Below are positions 1 through 9,045 of a stretch of 64,000 nt of DNA, one piece after another. Origin of the DNA: Deltaproteobacteria bacterium. GTDB taxonomy: Bacteria; Myxococcota; Myxococcia; Myxococcales; SZAS-1. Position 1 is the stretch's first letter. Each line of letters begins with the position of its first letter. The position numbers were made by a program, and so were the translations under genes. Under the pieces are notes generated by a model. That model was not told the DNA's origin and did no database searches. It saw only the letters and a program-made list of their open reading frames with translations. The stretch is taken from the NCBI GenBank assembly GCA_018266075.1, contig JAFEBB010000012.1, positions 62,001 to 126,000 on the forward strand, written 5' to 3'.

Positions 1-102
1 CGTCCGCGGTTTCCGCTGGTCCCCCAAAGGGTCTACGGCGCGAACATCCGTCCCGAACGAGCGAATCAGGCCGTCCCAGCGACCGCGCGGCGCCGACGCC
101 AT
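1..102 (-). CDS. Hypothetical protein, N-terminal part only (cut by window start)
   Basis: An ATG at 100-102 on the minus strand overlaps the TGA of the upstream gene as TGATG, the usual sign of translational coupling. The frame then stays open for 34 codons to the window edge and begins M-A-S-A-P-R-G-R-W-D-G. Too little is present to assign a family. It probably forms an operon with the small Cys-rich protein before it. The open frame could still be chance in GC-rich DNA. Confidence 0.4.
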   Translation of the reverse strand, partial: MASAPRGRWDGLIRSFGTDVRAVDPLGDQRKPRT

Positions 103-323
103 CACGCTTCGCGGCGGTGGCGCTCCACGGCATCGGAGAGGCGCACGGCGTAGTCTTTCGCGCGGGCACGTCGATCGTTCTGGGCGATCACATCGTCTGA
201 AACCTGGGGCGGCAAGCGCGCGGTGGTGCAGCTCGCGCACAGCGGCCGACCGCGTGCATCGCACCATTGCCAGGGGACTCCGGATTCTCGAGGAGTGCCA
301 CACGCGCTGCAGGAATGTCGCAT
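102..323 (-). CDS. Small zinc-ribbon-like protein
   Basis: A 73-residue protein starting MRHSCSACGT. It has two CxxC knuckles, CSAC near residues 5-8 and CASC near 28-31, separated by W-rich sequence (VPWQWCDARG). This spacing is typical of a small treble-clef or zinc-ribbon fold, so a structural zinc site is likely. The basic C-terminal half could be helical. The frame runs upstream to 419, but this start places the first knuckle close to the N-terminus, as in other small zinc-ribbon proteins. No clear Shine-Dalgarno is visible. Its stop overlaps the next start. Function is not recognised. Confidence 0.5.
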   Translation of the reverse strand: MRHSCSACGTPRESGVPWQWCDARGRPLCASCTTARLPPQVSDDVIAQNDRRARAKDYAVRLSDAVERHRREA

Positions 324-504
324 CGGGTCGGAGGTGGCGGCGCCACGGATTGCGGCGTGGCCACGCTTGGACAACGAACCGATTGGAAATCGGAGGCGCA
401 CGGCCTTCTCCGTTCTCACCGCATCGGCACGACGCCGCCGTCGCTGCCACTTGGCACGAAGGCTGGGTCAACCGAGGCGCTGGGGCGGGCTGGGCGAACG
501 TGCT

Positions 505-680
505 TCAGCGACCCCGGACGAGGGACAGCAGTCCGGCCACGGTCATCACGCCCTCGATGAGCCGCACGAACACACGCTCGGGCAGCCGGTCGACCAGGCG
601 CCGGCCAGGGTGGAGGCGACCCATGGGCCCGCGGCGACGAGGAGCGCAGCTTCCGGCCCGATGTGGAGGATCGTTGGCAT
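505..680 (-). pseudogene. Decayed TauE/SafE-type permease C-terminus
   Basis: Two adjoining minus-strand frames together read like the end of a TauE/SafE (sulfite exporter family) membrane protein. One frame from 680 gives a hydrophobic stretch (HIGPEAALLVAAGPWVAS). A shift near 600 leads into a frame reading RRLVDRLPERVFVRLIEG followed by a final hydrophobic helix and a stop at 505-507. The LPERVFxRL-then-helix pattern is characteristic of TauE C-termini. There is no start and no N-terminal half, so this is a remnant. The flanking stretches 324-504 and 681-848 hold nothing else I can support. Confidence 0.35.
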
Positions 681-848
681 GAGGCGCGGAGGCTTCTCGC
701 TCCTAAGGGATGACCGTCACGTGGGCGAGCTCTCGCGATGGTGGCGGTGCCGCCCCCGCCCGGTTCATGCGCCGCTGATTTGCTCACCCTGCCGGTTGGC
801 GCTACTCAACCCAAGCACAGCTTCAAACGGCATCGCCCGGCACTCCCC

Positions 849-1430
849 ATGCAGACCTCCGCCGCGTTGTTCTTCACCGTCTTCGGCGTGATCTTCGTCG
901 CTGAGCTGCCCGACAAGACGGCGCTCGCCGCCCTCATCCTCGCCACCCGCCACCGCGCGCTCCCCGTGTTTCTGGGGGCGGCGCTCGCACTCATCGTCCA
1001 AAGCATCATCGCGGTGATCGCCGGCGCGTTCATGGCGCGCTTGCCCACGCGCGTGGTCCACGTGGGCTCGGGGCTCCTGTTCATTGGGTGCGCGATCCTG
1101 ATGTGGATCCGCAGGCACGAGGAGGAGGAGGTCACCACGAAGGTGGAGGAAGAGGCCGGCTTCTGGAGCGCGCTCTGGACGGTCTTCATCGTGGTCTTCG
1201 TGGCCGAGTTCGGCGACCTCACCCAGATTGGCACGGCAGGCTTCGCGGCCAAGTACAACGCCTGGCTCACGGTCTTCCTGGCCTCGAGCCTCGCGCTGTG
1301 CTCGGTGGCGGGCCTGGCGGTCGTGGTGGGAAACCGTGCGGGCAAGCTCCTCGATCCCACGCTGACCCAACGGGTGGCAGCCGTTGTGTTCGCAGGTGTG
1401 GGCGTGTTGCTCGCGGTCGGAGTCTTCTGA
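849..1430 (+). CDS. GDT1/TMEM165-family cation transporter
   Basis: A 193-residue integral membrane protein with two repeated halves of the GDT1 (UPF0016) family, known in other organisms for Mn2+/Ca2+ exchange with protons. The signature acidic motif appears as ELPDKT near residue 17 in the first half and EFGDLT near residue 118 in the second. Each half has about three hydrophobic helices, separated by an acidic loop (RRHEEEEVTTK). The first half has P where most members have G, a mild deviation. ATG 849 is chosen because it directly precedes the first transmembrane helix; the longer frame from 738 adds an unlikely Pro-rich leader. Located in the inner membrane; likely manganese homeostasis. 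Confidence 0.85.
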   Translation: MQTSAALFFTVFGVIFVAELPDKTALAALILATRHRALPVFLGAALALIVQSIIAVIAGAFMARLPTRVVHVGSGLLFIGCAILMWIRRHEEEEVTTKVEEEAGFWSALWTVFIVVFVAEFGDLTQIGTAGFAAKYNAWLTVFLASSLALCSVAGLAVVVGNRAGKLLDPTLTQRVAAVVFAGVGVLLAVGVF

Positions 1431-1694
1431 GGGGCGCGTCCACGGCCGTCCTTCGTAGGCCGAGCAAGGAACTGTGAACACCCGTTGCCCATCCCGGTCT
1501 TGTCTACGGGTTGGCACCTCTGGATACCGGCCCCATTCCGCCCGGCGCTCGGTCCGCTGACAGGTGGGGGCGAGCTGACCGCTGTTGCGGCACGACTGCG
1601 GAAGGCACGTCGGCTTCGAATCAGGTTGGCGCAACGGGGGAAGGCTTTCGAGTGTCTTGGGTCGGGTGAGAGCGCCGGGGGCGAGGGTGTTGAC

Positions 1695-2378
1695 GTGGCC
1701 AACGCGCCATTCAATCGCGATCTGCTCGCGTCCCTCGCAGAAGCCCACCTCACAGGGCTCGCCCAGGTGCTGGCCGTCGGCTCTCCCGGGGCGAGGCGCG
1801 AGCTGTGGGTGAGGTCGGGCAGTCTTGTCGGCACCCGCTCAGAGTTTGTTGAGGACCGGCTTGGGGACTTGCTGGCCGCACGAGGCAAGCTCGACCCGGA
1901 CCTGGTCGGCTCCATTGGCGCGGTTGCCCGGGCCTCTCACCTCAAGCTCGGTGAGCTCCTCATCCTCGAGGAGCTGATCACGGCCTCCGAGCTCGCCACC
2001 GCGCTGGACGAGCAGGTGCGCGTGGTCTTCGCCCGTGCGCTGTCGACACCAGGGCCCGTCGCGGTCTCCGACGCGGGGAGTGCAGCAACGGAGCACACGG
2101 TTCGGTTCTCCATCGGAGAGACGATGTTGGCAGCGTTTCGACTGGACGTTCCGTTGGAGGTGGTCAGCGGGTTCGTGCACGCGATGCTCGACGAGTCGGT
2201 CAAGCTCCACGCGACGGCCGCACAGCTCGACGCCCTCAAGCTGCGTCCCGCAGAGCTTCGGCTGGTCCGTCAGCTTGGTACCGGAGCCTCCGGGCTGGCT
2301 TCTACCGATCTCCCGGCGCGGACCGAGCAGGAGATCCGACTGCTCGGGGCGCTGGTGGCGTTGGGGCTGCTCGCCTAG
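1695..2378 (+). CDS. PATAN/DUF4388-like protein
   Basis: A 227-residue soluble protein. The middle reads like the PATAN/DUF4388 class common in Myxococcota: a short beta segment (LWVRSGSLVG), then ERLGxLL-type helices (EDRLGDLLAARGKLD, then LKLGELLILEELI, then ELATALDEQV). Related proteins combine this with signalling domains, but none is present here. The start is uncertain. The frame is open from 1485, but GTG 1695 has a GAGGG eight bases upstream and begins at the first conserved-looking helix. The 264 bases before it show no gene. Role probably regulatory, not defined. Confidence 0.6.
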   Translation: MANAPFNRDLLASLAEAHLTGLAQVLAVGSPGARRELWVRSGSLVGTRSEFVEDRLGDLLAARGKLDPDLVGSIGAVARASHLKLGELLILEELITASELATALDEQVRVVFARALSTPGPVAVSDAGSAATEHTVRFSIGETMLAAFRLDVPLEVVSGFVHAMLDESVKLHATAAQLDALKLRPAELRLVRQLGTGASGLASTDLPARTEQEIRLLGALVALGLLA

Positions 2379-2452
2379 CTCGAGCCTCGCGCCTGGCGCG
2401 GACCTGGTCGGAAGCCAACGTTCAATGCGCGGCCGGCGGTGACCGCGTCACT

Positions 2453-2629
2453 TCAGTTGAACGAGATTCCGAGGCTCCTGAACCGTCGTTCAATCTCCGC
2501 AGACTCAATCTTCTTCCGTTCTCGCGGCAGAGCCGCATCGGGTGTGGTTGCATCCTTCAGGGCGCGGCTCTTCTGTCCACACGCCGGCGCGGCGTCCCTC
2601 GATGGCCTCGGAAATTCGCGCGGCGTCAT
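2453..2629 (-). CDS. Small coupled ORF, 58 residues
   Basis: The ATG at 2627-2629 overlaps the TGA of the upstream His/Met-rich gene as TGATG. The product is Arg/Pro-rich at first and ends in a charged, helical-looking tail (RERKKIESAEIERRFRSLG). That tail does not look like a random frame. It has no signal peptide and no recognisable family. If translated, its level is tied to the upstream metal-binding protein. Confidence 0.4.
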   Translation of the reverse strand: MTPREFPRPSRDAAPACGQKSRALKDATTPDAALPRERKKIESAEIERRFRSLGISFN

Positions 2630-3222
2630 CAGCCGTGCGGGTGATTCATCATCTCGTGCATCATCGGACAGCCCTCGCGGTTCATCCGCGCGGCGTGCTC
2701 CTTGGCGTGCGCCTGGAGCGACTGGAGCTGCGCAGGATCCTTCGGCTTGAGGGTGAGGCGCGCACCGCCCTCGATGTCCTCGACCGAAGCGGTCGCGGCG
2801 TGCATCACCTTCATCTCCGCGGCCATCTTCTCGTCGCCCATCGGCTTCGCTTGTCCACCCGGGCCTTGCCCAGCCGCGGGGGCGGACGACCCACCCATCA
2901 TTCCGTCCTGGCCGTGCATGTGGTTGTGCATCTCCGCCATCTGCCGCACGCGGTTGCGAAGGTCCGCCACGTCGCCCGTGGTCGTCTTGAAGTCGAGGGC
3001 AACCCCGCCCGCGACGTCCGTGGCCTGAACCGTCGTGCCCGAGACCGCCATCGGACACATCTCGGCCATCTTCTCCGTGCCGTGCTTGCCAGCGTGGTGT
3101 GGACTCGTCGTGTCCGTCGTCGGGCTCGATGGCGACGGTGACTCGGCCGTTGCAGCGAGCGCTGTGCACCACACGCTCCCAGCCATGGCGATGACTGCAC
3201 CCAGGAAGGTTCTCACTTTCAT
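2629..3222 (-). CDS. Secreted His/Met-rich protein, probable metal binder
   Basis: A 197-residue protein with a signal peptide (MKVRTFLGAVIAMAGSVWC, then an Ala cleavage region) and a good ribosome site, GAGAGGGG, before ATG 3222. The mature part is studded with Met and His: SPHHAGKHG, EMHNHMHGQDGMMGG, CPMMHEMMNHPHG. Two Cys-Pro-Met motifs (MCPMAV and GCPMM) resemble soft-metal sites. Between them lie two similar blocks, TDVAGGVALDFKT and EDIEGGARLTLKP, suggesting an internal duplication. The neighbours are copper-type genes, so periplasmic copper or silver binding is the best inference. It is divergent from ftsH across 216 bases, which must hold promoters for both. No family recognised. Confidence 0.7.
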   Translation of the reverse strand: MKVRTFLGAVIAMAGSVWCTALAATAESPSPSSPTTDTTSPHHAGKHGTEKMAEMCPMAVSGTTVQATDVAGGVALDFKTTTGDVADLRNRVRQMAEMHNHMHGQDGMMGGSSAPAAGQGPGGQAKPMGDEKMAAEMKVMHAATASVEDIEGGARLTLKPKDPAQLQSLQAHAKEHAARMNREGCPMMHEMMNHPHG

Positions 3223-3438
3223 GGTCGATCCCCTCTCGAAATCCGGCCAACAACGAAGCACCGCTCGTGCCATCGAGTTGCCGGCCCTCCGGTCGATCGT
3301 GCTGGCATCCCCCGAAGGACTCATCCAGCGCTGAAGCGCACCCCGTGCGCATCGCCCGTTCGCTGCGCAAGCCGTGCACTGAACCGGCTGCGTGGAGCGC
3401 GTCCCCGATATGGCGGCCGGCTTGCACTGCTCGAGCGC

Positions 3439-5358
3439 ATGCCCACCATCCGAAACGAATCCGAGCGGGCACCGCGCAAGCCCGACCCGCGCCGGGAGCC
3501 CATGAGCCTGGTGCCCGGGCCCAGCCGGCTCACGAAGCTGTTGGCCATTTCGCTCCTGCTTGCGCCGCTCGTTCACTCCTTCGTCATGAACACCGGTCTG
3601 GTGAAGATGGCCCGGCCGCTCACCTACACGGCGTTCAAGAGCGAGGTGATCGCGGACCACGTGAAGTCCGCGCAGGTCGCGCCGACGTGGATTCGCGGTC
3701 AGATCCAGGGCACGGGCGACAAGCAGCCCGTCGCCTATGAAACCCACCGCGTGGACGATCCGAAGCTGCTCGAGGACCTCCAGGCCCACCACGTCGACGT
3801 GGACGGGACCAGCGGGGAAGGCACCTTCGACAAGCTCTTCGGCTGGCTCGTACCCGTGGCCATTCCGCTGATCCTGCTCTTCTTCGTCGGTCGGGCCATG
3901 TCCCAGCGGCAAGGTGGCATGGGCTCGATGATGGCTGCGGGCCAGAGCAAGGCGCGCGTCTACATGGAGAAGGAAATCGAGGTGCGCTTCACCGACGTCG
4001 CTGGCGTGGACGAGGCCAAGGTCGAGCTGCAAGAGGTCGTCGAGTTCCTGAAGACGCCCGAGAAGTTCGCGCGGCTCGGCGGGCACGTGCCCAAGGGCGT
4101 GCTGCTGGTCGGCCCGCCGGGCACCGGCAAGACGCTGCTCGCACGCGCTGTCGCAGGCGAAGCGGGCGTGCCGTTCTTCAACATCAGCGGCAGCGAGTTC
4201 GTGGAGATGTTCGTGGGCGTGGGCGCCGCACGGGTGCGCGACTTGTTCACGCGCGCCAAGGAGGCTGCGCCCTGCATCATCTTCATCGATGAGCTCGATG
4301 CCCTCGGCAAGGCGCGCGGCGCGGGCCCCATGGCCCACGAGGAGCGCGAGCAGACGCTCAACCAGCTGCTGGTGGAGCTCGACGGCTTCGACCCGCGCGT
4401 GGGCGTGATCCTCATGGCAGCCACGAACCGCCCGGAGATCCTCGACCCGGCGCTGCTGCGCGCAGGACGGTTCGATCGCCAGGTGCTCGTCGACCGCCCA
4501 GACAAGGCCGGCCGGCTGGCCATCCTCAAGCTCCACGCGCGCAAGATTCGAATCGAGAACGAGGCCGAGCTGGACGCACTCGCGGGGCTGACTGCGGGGA
4601 TGGCAGGCGCCGACCTGGCCAACGTGATCAACGAGGCCGCGCTGCTCGCCGCGCGACGCGGTCGCGAGATGGTGGGCAAGAGCGAGCTCTCCGAAGCGGT
4701 GGAGCGCATCGTCGCGGGCCTGGAGAAGAAGAGCAGGGTGCTCCGACCCGAGGAGAAGGAGCGCGTCGCGTTCCACGAGGTGGGTCACGCGCTGTTGGGG
4801 CTCGCGTTCCCGGGGCTCGGTGCGCTGCAGAAGATCTCCATCATCCCGCGCGGGATCTCGGCGCTGGGCTACACGCTCCAGGTGCCCACCGAGGATCGGT
4901 TCCTCATGACCAAGCCCGAGCTCGAGCACAAGATTGCCGCGCTGCTCGGCGGTCGCGTGGCGGAGGAGCTCATCTTCGGTGAGGTCTCCACCGGCGCTCA
5001 GGACGACCTGCAGAAGGCCACGCGGCTCGCGCGAAGCATGGTGGTCCACTACGGGATGGGCGAGGCGCTGGGTCTGGCCACGGTCGAACCGCGGCATGCG
5101 GGGTTTGTGGAGCTTGAAGGTCCCGAGGCGCTCGGCCCGAAGCTCGCTGCCGCCGCGGATGATGAAGTCCGCAAGATCCTCGACGAGCAGCACGAGGTGG
5201 CTCGCAGGATCCTCACGAAGCAGGTGGCCACGCTCCGCGAGGCGGCCCAGCTGCTGTTGGCACGAGAGACGATCACCGGCGAGGAGATCGCGGCGCTCGG
5301 CTCAAACCACACAGTCCCACCCGATGGGCAGGCCAGCGACGGGGCAGCCGCACTCTAG
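3439..5358 (+). CDS. ftsH: ATP-dependent zinc metalloprotease FtsH
   Basis: A 639-residue membrane-anchored AAA+ protease, normal length for FtsH. In order: a first transmembrane helix near residues 30-50, a short periplasmic part, a second helix ([16 protein letters not shown]), then the AAA domain with Walker A GPPGTGKT at 225-232, Walker [10 protein letters not shown] from 280, the second region of homology ([21 protein letters not shown]), and the zinc site HEVGH at 446-450 with a later acidic ligand in [10 protein letters not shown]. Most FtsH proteins have HEAGH; the Val should be harmless. ATG 3502 is an alternative start with GGGAG upstream. FtsH degrades misfolded membrane proteins; here, among metal-resistance genes, it is probably an accessory paralogue. 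Confidence 0.95.
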   Translation: MPTIRNESERAPRKPDPRREPMSLVPGPSRLTKLLAISLLLAPLVHSFVMNTGLVKMARPLTYTAFKSEVIADHVKSAQVAPTWIRGQIQGTGDKQPVAYETHRVDDPKLLEDLQAHHVDVDGTSGEGTFDKLFGWLVPVAIPLILLFFVGRAMSQRQGGMGSMMAAGQSKARVYMEKEIEVRFTDVAGVDEAKVELQEVVEFLKTPEKFARLGGHVPKGVLLVGPPGTGKTLLARAVAGEAGVPFFNISGSEFVEMFVGVGAARVRDLFTRAKEAAPCIIFIDELDALGKARGAGPMAHEEREQTLNQLLVELDGFDPRVGVILMAATNRPEILDPALLRAGRFDRQVLVDRPDKAGRLAILKLHARKIRIENEAELDALAGLTAGMAGADLANVINEAALLAARRGREMVGKSELSEAVERIVAGLEKKSRVLRPEEKERVAFHEVGHALLGLAFPGLGALQKISIIPRGISALGYTLQVPTEDRFLMTKPELEHKIAALLGGRVAEELIFGEVSTGAQDDLQKATRLARSMVVHYGMGEALGLATVEPRHAGFVELEGPEALGPKLAAAADDEVRKILDEQHEVARRILTKQVATLREAAQLLLARETITGEEIAALGSNHTVPPDGQASDGAAAL

Positions 5359-5522
5359 CCGGACGCGATGGTCTTCCCTCGCGTCGCGCTCGCGGACGCG
5401 CAGCGCCTGCAGCTCCTCGTGGCCCGCCGCGTAGAGCATGCGCGCAGTCAGCGCCAACTCCACGTTCCCTCGAACCCGCCGCAGGCACTCGAGATGCAGA
5501 CGGGCGGGTGTGGAGGTGCACC

Positions 5523-6044
5523 ATGAAGACGCTCTCGAAGTGGCTCTGCCTCGCTGTCCTGTCCGGCGGGTGCTCAGGGGCCACGGCAACGGCCCCCGAC
5601 TCGACGGCTCTGGACCGGACCGCACAGGCACTTCATACGGCTGTGGCCACACACCGGGCCAACGCGGCGGGCGCAGCGACGCCGGCCGACTGCAAGACGG
5701 AGCTCGACCGCTACCAGGCCCAGGTCAGCCCGATGGTTGGTCAGCTCGAAGACGGTGGCGCCGCCTTCGACGCTTGCATGGACGACCTGGGCCACCCCGC
5801 GGGCGCCGACCTGGGCCAGACCTGCGTCTCGATGCACGACGAGCTCGCTCAGTACGCATCGCAGGCCTGCACCTTCACGGACATGACCCGGAACCGCCAG
5901 CTGGATGGGCAGCACTGCGATCGCATGGACACGTTCGCCGCGCACGTGCGCGACCGAGTCCAGGACATGGACCACATGGGGCCCGGCGGAGGAATGATGG
6001 CGACCGGCGCAGGGTGCAGCCCGATGACGGGCATGACGCGCTAG
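5523..6044 (+). CDS. Met-rich lipoprotein
   Basis: A 173-residue lipoprotein with a lipobox ending LSGGC near residue 19, preceded by GGAGG before ATG 5523. The mature part is helical with several Cys (ADCK, DACMDD, QTCVSM, QACTFT, QHCDRM, AGCSP), which could form disulfides. The tail is Met-rich (MDHMGPGGGMMATG, then PMTGM). The composition matches the His/Met-rich protein at 2629-3222 and suggests a copper- or silver-binding envelope protein. It follows ftsH by 164 bases with no clear gene between, and is convergent with the multicopper oxidase operon, ending 15 bases from its stop. No family recognised. Confidence 0.65.
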   Translation: MKTLSKWLCLAVLSGGCSGATATAPDSTALDRTAQALHTAVATHRANAAGAATPADCKTELDRYQAQVSPMVGQLEDGGAAFDACMDDLGHPAGADLGQTCVSMHDELAQYASQACTFTDMTRNRQLDGQHCDRMDTFAAHVRDRVQDMDHMGPGGGMMATGAGCSPMTGMTR

Positions 6045-6059
6045 CCCAGCGGGCACCGC

Positions 6060-7265
6060 TCACGGCCGCTCCACGGGGTGCGCCTCCGTGCCTGGAGGCG
6101 CTTGGTACCAACCCGGATCCTGGTCGCCGTCGAGGTGCTCACGCACCTTGAGCAGCGTGAACATCCCGCCCATGCCCACCGCGCCGTAAGGCCCTTCACC
6201 CGCCATCATGGGCAGGGTGTTCGTGGGGCCGCCCATGTGCATCTCCTCCATCTCGGCCATGCCCTCCTTCCCCATGGCCATGTAGCCCGGCAGCAGCGTG
6301 CGAACCTTCGCTTCGACGCCCTGCTGATCGACGCCGGTCATGTTCGGCAGGTCGTGCGCCATCTGGTTCATGGCGTGGTGGTTCTTGTGGCAGTGCATGG
6401 CCCAGTCGCCCGGGTTGTCGGCCACGAACTCGATGTCCCGCGTGGTCCCCGGGGGCACGTTCACCGTGGTCTCCGGAAGCTGCGCCGCGGGGGGAATCGG
6501 TCCGCCGTCGGTGCCTGTCTCCACGAAGTGCAGCCCGTGGATGTGGATGGGGTGGCTGTCCATGGAGAGGTTCGCGATGCGAACGCGCACCCTTTCGCCC
6601 TTCTGGGCCAGCAGCGGTGTGGTGCCGGGATACGCGCGGCCGTTGAAGGTGAAGACGTTGAAGTCGCTCATGGTGGCCGGGTTCGGCCGCGAAGCCCCCG
6701 GCGGCACGTCCCACTCGTGCAGGAAGATGGCGAAGTCGCGATCGATGCGCTGCTTCTCGGCCTTGGGGTGGATGATGAAGAAGCCCTCCATGCCCAGCGC
6801 CATCTGCGTCGTGTCATCGACGTGCGGGTGGTACATCTGCGTGCCGTGCTGCTTGAGCGTGAACTCGTAGGCGTAGGTCTCGCCGGGCTTGATCCACTTC
6901 TGGTTCACGCCGGAGACGCCATCCATGCCGTTGGGCAGGATCACCCCGTGCCAGTGGACGCTGGTGGGCTCGGGCAGCTTGTTGGTGACCAGGATGCGGA
7001 CGCGGTCGCCCTCGATCGCCTCGATGGTCGGTCCGGGTGACTGGCCGTTGTAGCCCCAGGCATCGATGACCATGCCCGGAGCGATCTCCTTCTTCACCGG
7101 CTCAGCGATGAGGTGGAACACCTTCACGCCGTGGTCCAGGGTCCACGGGAGTGAGCTGCCGTTGGGCGTGACGGTGCCCACGTAGTTCGCGCCCGATGAG
7201 AAGGGCTTGGCCGCACTGCCGACGGAGGGAACGACGAGCAGGAGTGCGATGAGCAGGCTCTTCAT
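6060..7265 (-). CDS. Secreted multicopper oxidase
   Basis: A 401-residue exported oxidase with a signal peptide (MKSLLIALLLVVPSVGSA). Two cupredoxin domains carry the copper motifs in order: HWHG in SVHWHGVILPNG, HPH in MYHPHVDDT, then HPIHIHG and HCHKNHHAMNQM, which supplies the type 1 Cys and a Met candidate for the axial position. Trinuclear and type 1 sites therefore look complete. The tail is Met-rich (MGKEGMAEMEEMHMGG), common in copper-tolerance oxidases such as CueO. At 401 residues it is closer to two-domain oxidases than to three-domain CueO. It probably oxidises Cu(I) in the periplasm. Its ATG overlaps the stop of the TolC gene as ATGA, so it is the last gene of a three-gene operon. 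Confidence 0.92.
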   Translation of the reverse strand: MKSLLIALLLVVPSVGSAAKPFSSGANYVGTVTPNGSSLPWTLDHGVKVFHLIAEPVKKEIAPGMVIDAWGYNGQSPGPTIEAIEGDRVRILVTNKLPEPTSVHWHGVILPNGMDGVSGVNQKWIKPGETYAYEFTLKQHGTQMYHPHVDDTTQMALGMEGFFIIHPKAEKQRIDRDFAIFLHEWDVPPGASRPNPATMSDFNVFTFNGRAYPGTTPLLAQKGERVRVRIANLSMDSHPIHIHGLHFVETGTDGGPIPPAAQLPETTVNVPPGTTRDIEFVADNPGDWAMHCHKNHHAMNQMAHDLPNMTGVDQQGVEAKVRTLLPGYMAMGKEGMAEMEEMHMGGPTNTLPMMAGEGPYGAVGMGGMFTLLKVREHLDGDQDPGWYQAPPGTEAHPVERP

Positions 7266-8695
7266 GGGGTCCTCGAGGTCGACGTCGCGGCGAGCTGCGG
7301 CGCTGGGAGGTTGGTGCTGGCGGTCGGCGCGCTCTCGGGCGCGGGCATGCGGCCGCCGAGCGTGCGCTCCAGGTTGGTGCGCGCGAGCCAGTAGTCGCGA
7401 ACGGCGTCGAGGTAGTCGCGATACGCCGCGACCTCGCTCTGCTTGGCCTGGAGCAGGCCGAACACACCGAGCAGCATGGCGTTGTAGTGCTGCTGCGAGA
7501 GCTTCACGGCCCGTTCGCGCAGCGGCAGGAGCACCTGGCGGTAGTGCTCGGCGACGGAGCGTGCCGCGAGCAGCCGGCTGCTGGCCACGCGCACTTCGGA
7601 GCGGATGTCGATGGCCAGCTCGTCCTGCTTCGCGCGCGCCTGGCGAAGCTGAGCCTCCAGCTTGGCGATCCGCGCCTGGTGCTGGTCGAAGATGGGCAGC
7701 TCCAGGCTCAGGGTCGGCCCCACGACCTTGTTGCCCTCGGGATCCCGCTCGGCTTGAACGCCGACGTCCAGGTTGGTGAGCAACCGCGTCCCCGAGGCCA
7801 GAGCCAGGGCCTGTGCCACGGATTCGGTCTCCGCGCGCGTGGCGGCGAGGTCCAGCCGCTGGCGAATCGCGGCCGACTCCAGGTGCTCCAGCGCGACCTC
7901 TTGCGCGGGCAGCTCGGGCAAGGGCGCCGCCACCTTCCACTCGGCCTCGTGGCCCCAGACGCCGAGCAATCGGGTGAGCGACTCGCGGGCCTCAACGGTC
8001 TCCAGCTCCGCGCGGGCGAGGTCGAGCCGCGACTGCTCGTACATCGCCTGGCGACCGGTGAGCTCCAGCTCGCTGATGTTTCCTGCGGTGTACTGGCGCT
8101 GGGCCAGCTCGGCCGACGCGCTCTCCGCCTCGACGATGGCGCGCCAGAGCTCGGTCGCCTGCTGCGCGCCCTGGACTCGCACGAAGGCGCCGCGCACGTC
8201 GAACGCGAGCTCGAGGACCGCGGCACCCACGCTGAGCTTGGCGCGCTCCAGCTCGCGCTCGGCGAAGCGCTTTCGCAACGGAAGGGTGAAGAGGCTGAGG
8301 AAGTCTTCGGTGAGCGAGCCCGCGAGGGAGTTGCCGCCGGTCGCGCCGACGTTGAAGCCGATGCTCCCCGCGAACGAAGGGTTCTTGAGCAGCCCGGCCT
8401 GGACCAGGTCTGCCTGCGCGACGCCCACACTCTCGTAGACCTGCTGCAGCTTGCGGTTGCGGAGCAGGGCGACCTGCACCGCGGCGTCTGTGGTGAGGTC
8501 CTTGGCGAGCAGCTCGCGCACGCGCCGATCGACCTCTTCGTCGTCGGGTGAGTGCTGGTCCCAGTCGGGCGCCTGGCCACCTCGGGCCTGAACGAGCTGG
8601 GCCACCTCGGCGTAGCCCTGCTTCGGCGAGGTCGAGGCGCAGCCGGTCACCGTGACCAGTGCGATGGGCGTTGCCCAGAGGAGCGCCGGCCTCAT
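7262..8695 (-). CDS. TolC-family outer-membrane efflux lipoprotein
   Basis: A 477-residue outer-membrane channel protein of the TolC/CusC family. It begins with a lipobox (TPIALVTVTGC) and has two outer-membrane-factor repeats rich in heptad helices, for example LLRNRKLQQVYESVGVAQAD and, in the second half, LEAQLRQARAKQDELAIDIR. These helices build the periplasmic barrel. ATG 8695 overlaps the upstream stop (ATGA), and its own stop overlaps the oxidase start, so the three are translated together. No RND pump or adaptor gene sits beside it, which is unusual for a CusC-like channel; the nearest RND system, at 19258-24829, has its own TolC. Confidence 0.88.
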   Translation of the reverse strand: MRPALLWATPIALVTVTGCASTSPKQGYAEVAQLVQARGGQAPDWDQHSPDDEEVDRRVRELLAKDLTTDAAVQVALLRNRKLQQVYESVGVAQADLVQAGLLKNPSFAGSIGFNVGATGGNSLAGSLTEDFLSLFTLPLRKRFAERELERAKLSVGAAVLELAFDVRGAFVRVQGAQQATELWRAIVEAESASAELAQRQYTAGNISELELTGRQAMYEQSRLDLARAELETVEARESLTRLLGVWGHEAEWKVAAPLPELPAQEVALEHLESAAIRQRLDLAATRAETESVAQALALASGTRLLTNLDVGVQAERDPEGNKVVGPTLSLELPIFDQHQARIAKLEAQLRQARAKQDELAIDIRSEVRVASSRLLAARSVAEHYRQVLLPLRERAVKLSQQHYNAMLLGVFGLLQAKQSEVAAYRDYLDAVRDYWLARTNLERTLGGRMPAPESAPTASTNLPAPQLAATSTSRTP

Positions 8696-9045
8696 GGCCC
8701 ACCTCGCCGAACCATCTGCATTCCGCACCGCGGGCACTTCCCGGGATGGTCCGACGTGACGTCCGGGTGCATCGGACACGCGTAGACCGCGGAGGCCTGA
8801 CCCGCATCGGGCGTGGCCATCGGATCCATTGCACTCGAGCCCTCGTGGTGGTCTTGCGCGGGACCCGCATCGGGCGGCGCCGACTGCTGAGGGCGGGCCT
8901 CGCGCGTCAGCGCCGTGGATGGAGGCGGCAGCGCAGCTTCGGTCGCCACAGGGTTGGAGGGATCCTTCTCGGGTGGAACTTCAGGGACGGTCGCGGCACA
9001 GCCGCCGACCGCCAGGGCCAAACAGGCCCAAGCCAGATGACGCAT
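8692..9045 (-). CDS. Lipoprotein with heavy-metal-binding domain
   Basis: A 117-residue lipoprotein: signal peptide and lipobox (LALAVGGC), a Pro/Ala/Glu-rich linker, then a C-terminal heavy-metal-binding domain (HMBD). The domain reads YACPMHPDVTSDHPGKCPRCGMQMV, written here as key residues: CPMHP near 90, CPRCGM near 105. In other bacteria this motif occurs at the N-terminus of CusB-type adaptors and copper ATPases and binds Cu or Ag. Here it stands alone on a lipid anchor. It is first in the operon with the TolC channel and oxidase (ATGA overlap), so it likely collects copper for the oxidase or the channel. Confidence 0.85.
   Translation of the reverse strand: MRHLAWACLALAVGGCAATVPEVPPEKDPSNPVATEAALPPPSTALTREARPQQSAPPDAGPAQDHHEGSSAMDPMATPDAGQASAVYACPMHPDVTSDHPGKCPRCGMQMVRRGGP

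Noticed and set aside
2629-5193. Long minus-strand frame of 854 codons opposite ftsH
   Set aside because: Only its last 198 codons (the His/Met-rich gene) are protein-like. The rest is a mirror of ftsH, rich in His, Arg and Leu, without motifs.
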